Origin: Succinimonas sp963628765
GTDB taxonomy: Bacteria > Pseudomonadota > Gammaproteobacteria > Enterobacterales > Succinivibrionaceae
Direction of reading: 5' to 3'
NCBI GenBank assembly: GCA_963628765.1
Contig: CAVGFV010000003.1
Span: 1-6,597, forward strand
DNA: 6,597 bases
Shown one piece after another: positions 1 to 5,794 of this stretch. Below the pieces are notes generated by a model that saw only the letters and a program-made list of their open reading frames with translations, was not told the origin of the DNA and ran no database searches. Position 1 is the stretch's first letter. Every line of letters starts with the position of its first letter. The position numbers and the translations under genes are program-made.

Positions 1-921
1 ATGAACAACTAGTAGTTTTTGTTTTACCCCTTGAAGTTCAAAATCATACATTCTTCCACTGTAGTGTTCTTCTATAGGTTCCAAGCCATCTCTTTCAGCT
101 TGTTTGATTATTTCAGCAATCTTTTTAATCTTTCCAGGTGCTCTAGTGATGAACTTTAATTCGTTGTTGTATTGTTCTCTTATAACCTCGAGATTTGGTT
201 CTGTATAAAGAGCAGCATCGCAAACGAGATAGGGAGATTCGTTGCTTTTTTTCATTGAATCCATAAGAGATTTCACGATATCAAAAGAACTTTGGAATCC
301 CTTACTATCATTAGTATTACCATCTTGTGGTTTCATGAACAATGGTAGTCCAGAAATGTTATCTGCAATCATTTGCAGCATAACTTGCGGTAGCTCAGGA
401 TGAGCATCTCTTGAATATCCTTGGGTAATATCGATTGATTCCTTGTGTTCACAATCATCTTTACCTATCGTTATTCTACGGAAATTATCGTATTTTTCTC
501 CATGCACATGGAAAGAGGTGCTATCTAAATGGAGGTAGTTAGGTTTGTAACCTAACTTAGCGATCGCCATTTCTCCTAATTCCAAATATAGTTTATCCAA
601 CCCATAGTCATATATGCCTTCAAGCATTCTTACTACAGCATCATCGTTTATATACGAAATGTCAAAGTGTTCTCCAAATAGATGCTTTACATCAACCCCT
701 TCAAAGTATTCAGGGTATAGGTACATCGCTTTGGATGTAAAACCTAACGCATTGACAATCATGCAAACAAAAATCTCACCATTACTAAGTTTGTAATTAT
801 TAGAACGTTTAGGGATTCGTGAATCTATAAAATCTTTTATACCTAAGAAATCGCAGGTTCCTGCAACAAGTCCTAAGTGATCAATATTTAGAAAAAATTT
901 CTTTGGGCAAGAGTCGTACAT
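1..921 (-). CDS. IS1634-family DDE transposase, partial (C-terminal part beyond the left edge)
   Basis: An uninterrupted minus-strand frame runs from ATG at 921-919 to the first base of the window, giving 307 residues with no stop. Residues about 14-110 (starting NIDHLGLVAGTCDFLGI) resemble the DUF4277 N-terminal domain of IS1634-type transposases. The DDE catalytic core follows. YLHLDSTSFHVHG gives a likely first catalytic Asp at residue 133. The family-like stretches GYSRDAHPELPQV (168-180) and GNTNDSK (201-207) come next, and YLVCDAALYT supplies the likely second Asp at 235. The catalytic Glu is expected in the missing C-terminal part. Family members are usually about 450-600 residues, so a third to a half is missing. 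The start is supported by AGGA nine bases upstream. The enzyme would cut and join the IS ends. No frameshift or stop is visible, so the copy may be active. The family assignment is by recognised motifs, not a database search. Confidence 0.88.
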   Translation of the reverse strand, partial: MYDSCPKKFFLNIDHLGLVAGTCDFLGIKDFIDSRIPKRSNNYKLSNGEIFVCMIVNALGFTSKAMYLYPEYFEGVDVKHLFGEHFDISYINDDAVVRMLEGIYDYGLDKLYLELGEMAIAKLGYKPNYLHLDSTSFHVHGEKYDNFRRITIGKDDCEHKESIDITQGYSRDAHPELPQVMLQMIADNISGLPLFMKPQDGNTNDSKGFQSSFDIVKSLMDSMKKSNESPYLVCDAALYTEPNLEVIREQYNNELKFITRAPGKIKKIAEIIKQAERDGLEPIEEHYSGRMYDFELQGVKQKLLVVH

Positions 922-930
922 GATTTTTTT

Positions 931-934
931 TCCT
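931..934 (-). promoter_or_regulatory. Ribosome binding site of the transposase
   Basis: On the minus strand AGGA is followed by a run of A and then ATG at 921, with nine bases between. It is the only purine-rich site near this start and supports 921 as the initiation codon. Confidence 0.6.
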
Positions 935-946
935 GAACAATTTTTC

Positions 947-952
947 AGTATA
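947..952 (-). promoter_or_regulatory. Possible -10 element for the transposase
   Basis: On the minus strand TATACT matches the -10 consensus at five of six positions and lies about 26 bases upstream of the transposase ATG. No good -35 hexamer is found at 16-18 bases, only TTAATC at 18. In such AT-rich DNA chance matches are common, so this is a weak call. Confidence 0.25.
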
Positions 953-1130
953 AAAGCATGAAATAGATACGATTAATAGTTATACGTTGTAATTTTGAAT
1001 AACTTGTCACAAAATTAGCAAAAACCAAATGATAGTGAGGTTTTCTTAAACATGTTTTTTAACTGCGAAATGTAGGTTATAACGCAAAATAATTCTACTT
1101 AAATCAATATAAGACTTTTTATTTTTTCTA

Positions 1131-1172
1131 TAAAAAAAGGCTCTCTCCAAAATTTTGGAGCAAGCCTTTTTT
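1131..1172 (-). terminator. Rho-independent terminator of the M18 aminopeptidase gene, potentially bidirectional
   Basis: A near-perfect inverted repeat is centred at 1152/1153. The core CTCCAAAATTTTGGAG (1145-1160) is a perfect palindrome. After a two-base mismatch (CT against CA) the stem continues with GGCT/AGCC and flanking A/T runs. Read on the minus strand it ends in AGCC followed by seven T, a classic intrinsic terminator 27 bases past the aminopeptidase stop. The plus strand likewise ends in AGCC plus six T, so it could stop transcription from both sides and insulate the IS from the aminopeptidase gene. Confidence 0.9.
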
Positions 1173-1198
1173 ACAGCTAACCTAAAACTAAATAAATC

Positions 1199-2590
1199 TT
1201 ATTTAAAGAACGCTTCTACAGCTTTATAAAGGCTATAGAGGTCAAGCTTAGATGTTAGTTCAAATGGTGAATGCATTGATAATACAGGCACCCCTAAATC
1301 CACAACATTAACATCAAAGTTAGCAATATAGAGAGCTACAGTGCCGCCGCCACCGGCATCAACAGCACCGATTTCGCCAATTTGCCAAGTAACTCCTGCC
1401 TTATCGAAGATTCTAGTAACTTTAGATAAGGTTTCAGCGCTAGCGTCATTACTACCTGATTTACCACGAGCACCAGTATATTTAGTGAGAACGCAACCCT
1501 TATTGATATAGCAGCTATTCTGTGGATCAAACACTGAAGCATAGTTTGGATCAAATGCTGCTCCAACATCGGTAGATAGAGCATCAGAATTTCTTAATAC
1601 GGTGTTAAGGTCGCTATCGCCTACAAGGTCTTGAATAAAGTGCAAAGTAAAATCAGAGCTCATTCCGGTATTGCCGTAGGAGCCAATTTCTTCCTTATCT
1701 GCAAAAACAGTTAAGGTTGTATGTATAGGTGTCTTAGCTTCCAATTCCGCCATAAGTGCTGCATAGGCACAAACTCTATCATCTTGGCCATAGGCACCAA
1801 CTAGGGCTTTATCAAGACCCACATCACGAGCCTTATAGGCAGGAACAAGGGTAAGTTCCGCAGTTAGGAAGTCACGTTCCCCAAAGCCATACTTTTCATT
1901 AAGCATCTTCAAAAGATTGAGCTTCACGGCATCTTTAACGTCATCATCTTCTTCATCAAGGAAAGGAATGGTTGCGGAAATTGCATTGAGTTCTTCGCCC
2001 TTGATGCCGTCTTTAAGTTTTCTTTCGTTCTGTTCTTGACCAAGATGTGGCAAAAGATCGGTGATACAGAATACTGGATCATCTTCTTTTTCACCGAGGG
2101 TTACTTCATGAGTAACACCATCTTTAGTGATTACTACACCGTGCAGAGCTAAAGGAATGGTTACCCACTGATACTTTCTAATACCACCGTAGTAATGTGT
2201 CTTTAAGTAAGCAATGTCATTCTTCTCAAAAACAGGGAATGGCTTTAAATCCAAACGTGGAGAATCGATATGGGAGATCGCAATACGAAGACCTTCTTCA
2301 AAAGGAGCTGTACCAATAGTGGAAAGGAGAAGGGATTTATTTCTATTGATATAAAAAACCTTATCTCCTGGTTTTAACTCAGCTTTTTTTGAGAATTCTT
2401 TATAACCAAATTTTTCAAGATTCTTTTTGGTATAAGCTACAAACTCACGCTCTGTCTTTGCGTTATTTAAATAATCTTTGTAGCCTTCTGCAAAAGATGC
2501 TACCGCATCTTTATTGTAGTTTTGGTTTTTAGAAGCATTTGGAAATTTCCAAAGAAGCTCTTCTTGAAGCTTTTTTACCTGTTCACCCAT
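1199..2590 (-). CDS. apeA: M18 family aminopeptidase (aminopeptidase 1 type)
   Basis: This 463-residue, apparently full-length cytosolic metallo-aminopeptidase has no signal peptide or membrane segment. M18 enzymes are dinuclear zinc peptidases that remove N-terminal residues, often acidic ones, from peptides and typically assemble as dodecamers. Metal and catalytic positions known from the family are all recognisable: His107 in ISHIDSPRLD, Asp270/271 in GAYGQDDR, the Glu pair 300-301 in FADKEEIGS, Asp341 in LSTDVGAAFDPNY and His440 in SMHSPFELTSKLD. Length and the N-terminal motif FAEGYKDYLNNAKTERE resemble the ApeA-type group of clostridia and spirochaetes more than the shorter ApeB form of many Proteobacteria. 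The start is supported by GTGAGG seven bases upstream. The gene is monocistronic here, ending before a strong terminator and diverging from pqiA. Family assignment is firm. The gene symbol is less certain and substrate preference cannot be read from the sequence. Confidence 0.95.
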   Translation of the reverse strand: MGEQVKKLQEELLWKFPNASKNQNYNKDAVASFAEGYKDYLNNAKTEREFVAYTKKNLEKFGYKEFSKKAELKPGDKVFYINRNKSLLLSTIGTAPFEEGLRIAISHIDSPRLDLKPFPVFEKNDIAYLKTHYYGGIRKYQWVTIPLALHGVVITKDGVTHEVTLGEKEDDPVFCITDLLPHLGQEQNERKLKDGIKGEELNAISATIPFLDEEDDDVKDAVKLNLLKMLNEKYGFGERDFLTAELTLVPAYKARDVGLDKALVGAYGQDDRVCAYAALMAELEAKTPIHTTLTVFADKEEIGSYGNTGMSSDFTLHFIQDLVGDSDLNTVLRNSDALSTDVGAAFDPNYASVFDPQNSCYINKGCVLTKYTGARGKSGSNDASAETLSKVTRIFDKAGVTWQIGEIGAVDAGGGGTVALYIANFDVNVVDLGVPVLSMHSPFELTSKLDLYSLYKAVEAFFK

Positions 2591-2597
2591 TTTAAAA

Positions 2598-2603
2598 CCT
2601 CAC
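2598..2603 (-). promoter_or_regulatory. Ribosome binding site of the M18 aminopeptidase
   Basis: The minus strand reads GTGAGG, then seven bases, then ATG at 2590. This is a good Shine-Dalgarno match and fixes the start. Confidence 0.65.
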
Positions 2604-2625
2604 GATATTTAATTCATGTAACAAC

Positions 2626-2650
2626 ATAATAGCATCATGCAAAAATTCAA
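2626..2650 (-). promoter_or_regulatory. Candidate promoter of the M18 aminopeptidase
   Basis: On the minus strand an extended -10 element TGC-TATTAT lies at 2634-2626, five of six matches plus the TG dinucleotide. An upstream TTGAAT (2650-2645) lies too close for that -10 (13 bases) but is 16 bases from the overlapping alternative TATGTT. One of these arrangements probably drives the gene. The exact start of transcription cannot be fixed by eye. Confidence 0.35.
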
Positions 2651-2687
2651 GTCTTTTTCAGAAGAATTTATTTTCCGAAAGCTAGTC

Positions 2688-2708
2688 TTTGAAAAATGGT
2701 TTTTCAGA
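2688..2708. repeat. Inverted repeat TGAAAAA-TGG-TTTTTCA in the divergent intergenic region
   Basis: A perfect seven-base inverted repeat with a three-base spacer lies at 2690-2706. It extends by a T·G and a T-A pair to 2688-2708. The half-site TTTTTCAGA recurs at 2654-2662. The palindrome lies between the two candidate promoters, where a regulator of either gene could bind. It could also form a hairpin upstream of the pqi promoter. No known operator is recognised. Confidence 0.4.
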
Positions 2709-2729
2709 TTAGGTCAAGATTTTAAGATG

Positions 2730-2738
2730 TGCTAAAAT
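2730..2738 (+). promoter_or_regulatory. Candidate extended -10 element of the pqi operon
   Basis: TGC-TAAAAT is an extended -10 match, five of six in the hexamer, located 59 bases before the pqiA start codon. No convincing -35 hexamer lies 16-18 bases upstream, as can be the case for extended -10 promoters. A second TAAAAT at 2746-2751 is an alternative and overlaps a small CATAA-AA-TTATG palindrome (2744-2755). Confidence 0.35.
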
Positions 2739-2743
2739 TCAAG

Positions 2744-2755
2744 CATAAAATTATG
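2744..2755. repeat. Small palindrome CATAA-AA-TTATG near the pqi promoter
   Basis: A perfect five-base inverted repeat with a two-base centre lies just downstream of the candidate -10 element and 42 bases before the pqiA ATG. Its position would suit an operator, but short AT-rich palindromes are frequent by chance and no known regulator motif is matched. Confidence 0.3.
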
Positions 2756-2778
2756 TAAGTCTGAGTATTTTGTTACTT

Positions 2779-2786
2779 AAGGGAAG
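2779..2786 (+). promoter_or_regulatory. Ribosome binding site of pqiA
   Basis: AAGGGAAG precedes the ATG at 2798 by 11 bases. The spacing is slightly long but no better-placed start follows, and the N-terminal zinc-ribbon cysteines require a start at or near this codon. Confidence 0.5.
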
Positions 2787-2797
2787 CAATTCTACCA

Positions 2798-4036
2798 ATG
2801 TCCAAACCAAAAAAGATTATTTGCAATGAGTGCGACTTGGTTCTAGAAATTCCTGAAAAAAAAGGCCGATTAGTTGGCTACTGTCCCCGCTGTCATAATC
2901 TATTGCATCATTATCACTATAAGCCATCGCTAACATCACTTTGTTATGCCTTGGCCGCTCTGTGTTTTTTGGTTCCTGCCGATATTATCCCATTTATGAG
3001 TATAAGAGCTGCTGGCATTGAACAAGGCATGGAAATGCTTGACTACACTTCAGTTCTTGGTGCTGAAAACATGTGGTCCGCTAGTGTGATAATTTATCTT
3101 TTTATGCAGCTTCTTCCAGCTCTAACTTTGCTAACCATTATCATTGCGGATATCGGCAAAATAAAAAATATTCGTCTCAAAATCGTCCCACCACTTTTGA
3201 AACTGTATCACTTCTGCACTGAATGGAGCATGGTGGAAGTTTTTATGGTGGGAATACTCGTAAGTCTTATTAAGCTAGTATCTCTAGTTGAAATAACTTA
3301 CCACTATGGTTTTTGGTCATTTTTTGCCTTTGCCATCTTATACCTTCTTGCTGTTAGTCGTTTCAGTACTGAAGAAATGTGGGACTTTTATGTACCAGAA
3401 AAAGACGAAAATACGCGGGAACTTGAAACAGGCATTCGAGCTGAGGCACAAGATTTTGTACGCTGCACTACTTGCGGAGCTTCCGTGGATATCCGCGAAA
3501 GCAATTGTTGTAAACGCTGTGGCACAAAAGTAAAAGACAAATCTACACATTCGATAAGTAAATGCATGGCTTTGGTTTTTGCTGCCATCATCATGTATAT
3601 CCCGGCTAACATCTACCCGATGATGATCACTACTTATTTAGGTTCATCAGAAGGCTCTACTGTTATCGATGGTGTTATTGTACTTTGGCAGATGAAGTCT
3701 TACTTCGTTGCTTCAGTAATTCTTATCGCAAGTATTTGTATCCCTGTACTCAAGATCGCAATGTTAATTTGGCTCTGCTTATCCGTAAAAAGATTACGGA
3801 GAACACGTAGAAGAAGATATCTTGCGGTGGTGTACAGAGTTGTAGAATTTATCGGGAAATGGTCAATGGTGGACGTTTTTGTAGTTGCAATTATGACAAC
3901 TATTGTAAGAATTCAGAATCTTATGACCATATATCCAGGTTCAGCCCTACTTTCATTTGCCTCCGTTGTTATTCTAACAATGCTAGCTGCTAGAGAATTC
4001 GACCCAAGACTTCTTTGGGGTTATAAGGTTTCCTGA
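2798..4036 (+). CDS. pqiA: PqiA-type inner-membrane protein (tandem zinc-ribbon/four-helix modules)
   Basis: The 412-residue polytopic protein is made of two similar halves, as in E. coli PqiA and LetA (YebS), and has the usual length. Each half begins with a cytoplasmic zinc ribbon: Cys9/Cys12 and Cys29/Cys32, then Cys223/Cys226 and Cys238/Cys241. Each ribbon is followed by about four hydrophobic segments (roughly 46-68, 97-119, 146-166, 171-188, and 256-277, 303-328, 356-376, 383-398). The internal duplication shows in PADIIPFMSI (60-69) against PANIYPMMIT (269-278) and in WSMVEVFMV (143-151) against WSMVDVFVV (355-363). It is the presumed inner-membrane partner that passes lipid to or from the PqiB tube. 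Unusual details are a His-rich stretch right after the first ribbon (His33, 37, 38, 40) and a strongly basic loop at 331-340. pqiB and pqiC follow. The three-MCE PqiB partner favours PqiA over LetA. Confidence 0.93.
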   Translation: MSKPKKIICNECDLVLEIPEKKGRLVGYCPRCHNLLHHYHYKPSLTSLCYALAALCFLVPADIIPFMSIRAAGIEQGMEMLDYTSVLGAENMWSASVIIYLFMQLLPALTLLTIIIADIGKIKNIRLKIVPPLLKLYHFCTEWSMVEVFMVGILVSLIKLVSLVEITYHYGFWSFFAFAILYLLAVSRFSTEEMWDFYVPEKDENTRELETGIRAEAQDFVRCTTCGASVDIRESNCCKRCGTKVKDKSTHSISKCMALVFAAIIMYIPANIYPMMITTYLGSSEGSTVIDGVIVLWQMKSYFVASVILIASICIPVLKIAMLIWLCLSVKRLRRTRRRRYLAVVYRVVEFIGKWSMVDVFVVAIMTTIVRIQNLMTIYPGSALLSFASVVILTMLAAREFDPRLLWGYKVS

Positions 4037-4070
4037 ACCAAAAGCAACAGAAGTTACTGATAATAAAGCT

Positions 4071-4096
4071 AAAGTATCATAATATATAGGTACTTT
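4071..4096 (+). other. Weak hairpin in the pqiA-pqiB gap
   Basis: AAAGTATC (4071-4078) pairs with GGTACTTT (4089-4096) through eight base pairs, one of them a G·U, closing a ten-base AT loop. No T run follows, so it is not an intrinsic terminator. It could affect mRNA stability or relative expression of pqiA and pqiB, or be chance in AT-rich DNA. Confidence 0.3.
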
Positions 4097-4111
4097 GCAC
4101 ATCCTAAAAAC

Positions 4112-4120
4112 AGGAAGGAG
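4112..4120 (+). promoter_or_regulatory. Strong ribosome binding site of pqiB
   Basis: AGGAAGGAG lies eight bases before the ATG at 4129. It is the strongest Shine-Dalgarno sequence in the window and suggests that pqiB is translated independently of pqiA, from which it is separated by 92 bases. Confidence 0.75.
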
Positions 4121-4128
4121 AAAGTCAG

Positions 4129-5793
4129 ATGGAGAAGACTCTGACAGTAAAAAAAGAAAAGCTATATTCATTTATATGGATAGTCCCTCTTGTGGCCTTA
4201 ATAATCGCTGCTTCTTTAATTTACCAAACCCATTTTAATAAGGGACCTCAGATTACCCTCATTCTTAGTAAAGCTGATGGTATTGAAGCTGGAAAAACCA
4301 CCATCAAGGCGCTCAGTGTGGTTGTAGGAAAAGTGCAAAGCATTTCCTTATCACCAGATCGTAAAAACGTTATTGCTGAAGTACAAATGGATCGTGGCAC
4401 TGAAGATCTCATAAACGAAGATGCTAAATTTTGGATCCAAAAGGTCAGAATTGATCGTGAAGGCGTAAGTGGACTGGATACTATTCTTTCTGGTTATTAC
4501 ATAGAGCTCGAACCAGGTAAAAGTAAACATCCAAGAAAACTTTTTACCGTACTCGATGAACCACCTTTTACTCCTGATAGCAAAGGACTTTATATAAACC
4601 TTTATTCTAAATCTTCAAAAAAGGTTTCCGAAGGCGATACGGTTAAATTTAAAGGTATTGATGCTGGTAAAATTCTCGATGCCAACTATGATTTTGAAAA
4701 GAATCGCATGATGTACCGTGTCTTCATTGCTGAACCTTTTTCAAAACTCATCAATAGCCATACAGAGTTTTGGATCTCTAGCGGTATTTCTTTCTCTATG
4801 GGGCCAAATGGCTTAAAAGTTGATACTGATTCTTTAGAAAATATCGTTGCTGGTGGTATCAGCTTTGATAACCTTGAAGAGAACCTCATGAGTGAGCTTA
4901 AACCTGCCAAAAACGACGATACCTTTTTACTCCACGCTAATCGTTTTGACCTCAGCCCTACTTATGATGAGGATCGCACCTTAAACTACGTTGTTCTTTT
5001 GAAAAAACCAGAACGTGGTATCCAAAAAGATTCTCCGGTATTCTTTAAAGGTGTCCAAGTAGGTGTAGTTAAAAAGGCCCCTTATTTTCCGAAAGATTAC
5101 CGTCTTTTCCACGACTCTTCTGACTATTCACCAGTCCTGTTAACCATCCAACAGGAACGTTTTGAAAAATCAACCTTAGAGTCTATTGATACATTAAAAG
5201 AGGATATTACTGATCTTATTAAAAATAAGAACCTCACAGCTTCCGTAGAATCAATGAATCTTTTTACAGGACAAAGCAATATCACCTTGTCTATCGGCGA
5301 TGGGAAAGCAGTTAACAAAAATCGTATCATTCATGAAGAACCATACGATGGATACACCGTTATTCCTTCAATGGATAGTGATTTTGGTGCTATTCAAAAA
5401 GATATTGGTATCTTTGCTCATAACTTAGCTACATTGCCACTCAAAGACCTTTCTGATAACGTAAATAGGCTATTAACAAACTTCCAAAATACATCGGGAG
5501 AAGTTCAAGCTCTAACAGCTAACCTTAACGCTATCGTAAACAAACTTCAGAAAGAGAATGTTTCTGGCGAAATGGTTGGTACCTTAAAGCAGATACAAAA
5601 TATCATGGGTTCATATAGTGCAGATTCTGCATTTTATCAGGATCTAAGTACTGCCATAAAAGAACTCAATACCACCATGAAGGGACTACAACCTGTTGTA
5701 AGAAAGGTTGATGAAAAGACCAATTCCTTGGTATTCTCTTATGACAGAGGCGATCCAATTCCTCAGGGAAGCAATGGTAATAAGGAGAAATAA
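4129..5793 (+). CDS. pqiB: PqiB, three-MCE-domain intermembrane transport protein
   Basis: The 554-residue protein is close to the 546 residues of E. coli PqiB and much shorter than seven-MCE LetB (YebT). A cytoplasmic N-terminus is followed by one membrane anchor (about 13-33), with the rest in the periplasm. Three MCE domains follow: about 40-135 (KADGIEAGKTTIKALSVVVG), 153-257 (SEGDTVKFKGIDAGKI) and 284-395 (GIQKDSPVFFKGVQVGVV). The family motif FW-x-GVSGLDTILSGYYIELEPG spans 101-130 and its counterpart FWISSG lies at 214-219. Residues about 418-530 are mainly amphipathic helix, matching the long coiled-coil barrel of the PqiB needle. The tail NSLVFSYDRGDPIPQG (532-547) resembles the conserved family C-terminus. 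In E. coli PqiB is a hexameric tube spanning the periplasm towards the outer membrane. pqiC starts one base after the stop, so the two are co-transcribed and probably translationally coupled. Confidence 0.95.
   Translation: MEKTLTVKKEKLYSFIWIVPLVALIIAASLIYQTHFNKGPQITLILSKADGIEAGKTTIKALSVVVGKVQSISLSPDRKNVIAEVQMDRGTEDLINEDAKFWIQKVRIDREGVSGLDTILSGYYIELEPGKSKHPRKLFTVLDEPPFTPDSKGLYINLYSKSSKKVSEGDTVKFKGIDAGKILDANYDFEKNRMMYRVFIAEPFSKLINSHTEFWISSGISFSMGPNGLKVDTDSLENIVAGGISFDNLEENLMSELKPAKNDDTFLLHANRFDLSPTYDEDRTLNYVVLLKKPERGIQKDSPVFFKGVQVGVVKKAPYFPKDYRLFHDSSDYSPVLLTIQQERFEKSTLESIDTLKEDITDLIKNKNLTASVESMNLFTGQSNITLSIGDGKAVNKNRIIHEEPYDGYTVIPSMDSDFGAIQKDIGIFAHNLATLPLKDLSDNVNRLLTNFQNTSGEVQALTANLNAIVNKLQKENVSGEMVGTLKQIQNIMGSYSADSAFYQDLSTAIKELNTTMKGLQPVVRKVDEKTNSLVFSYDRGDPIPQGSNGNKEK
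5782..5787 (+). promoter_or_regulatory. Ribosome binding site deciding the pqiC start
   Basis: AAGGAG lies inside the last codons of pqiB, seven bases before ATG at 5795. It selects this codon over in-frame ATGs upstream (from 5708), which would add 29 residues before the signal peptide. Confidence 0.75.
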
Positions 5794-5794
5794 G

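Larger units (their letters stand above)
1..1130 (-). mobile_element. Insertion sequence of IS1634 type, one end only; outer boundary not resolved
   Basis: The transposase gene defines an insertion sequence that enters from the left edge. The transposase-proximal end must lie in the AT-rich stretch between the start codon (921) and the aminopeptidase terminator (1131), so 1130 is an upper limit and not a measured boundary. Terminal inverted repeats and target duplications cannot be identified because the other end of the element is outside the window. The element lies in the same orientation as the aminopeptidase gene and behind its terminator. Confidence 0.6.
922..1130. other. AT-rich non-coding region between transposase and terminator
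   Basis: I see no coding frame with a ribosome binding site on either strand. The stretch holds the leader of the transposase, including a small inverted repeat CTGAA/TTCAG at 933-948, and an AAACATGTTT palindrome near 1047. It must also contain the junction between IS and host DNA. No tRNA, array or known RNA motif is recognisable. Confidence 0.5.

Noticed and set aside
614..796. A 60-residue plus-strand open frame.
   Set aside because: It lies wholly inside the transposase gene on the opposite strand, has no family features, and is explained as a shadow frame.
1336..1584. An 82-residue minus-strand open frame inside the aminopeptidase gene.
   Set aside because: It overlaps the M18 coding frame fully, and the M18 frame has strong family motifs throughout.
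2730..2760. A possible SoxS/MarA-type box upstream of pqiA, expected from paraquat induction of the E. coli operon.
   Set aside because: The GCAT at 2743-2746 does not continue into the rest of the known consensus, so there is no support beyond a four-base match.
4037..4110. An internal sigma70 promoter in the pqiA-pqiB gap (CATAAT near 4078).
   Set aside because: The hexamer is a fair -10 match but no -35 is found at normal spacing. AT-rich DNA gives such matches often. The idea is kept only as part of the gap finding.
3306..4171. Several open frames of 62-75 residues on both strands across pqiA and into pqiB.
   Set aside because: They overlap convincing membrane-protein and MCE coding sequence, have no ribosome binding sites of note, and show no family features.
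5708..5794. An upstream in-frame ATG that would extend PqiC to 222 residues.
   Set aside because: It would put 29 hydrophilic residues before the lipoprotein signal. The AAGGAG at 5782-5787 and the signal peptide both point to 5795.
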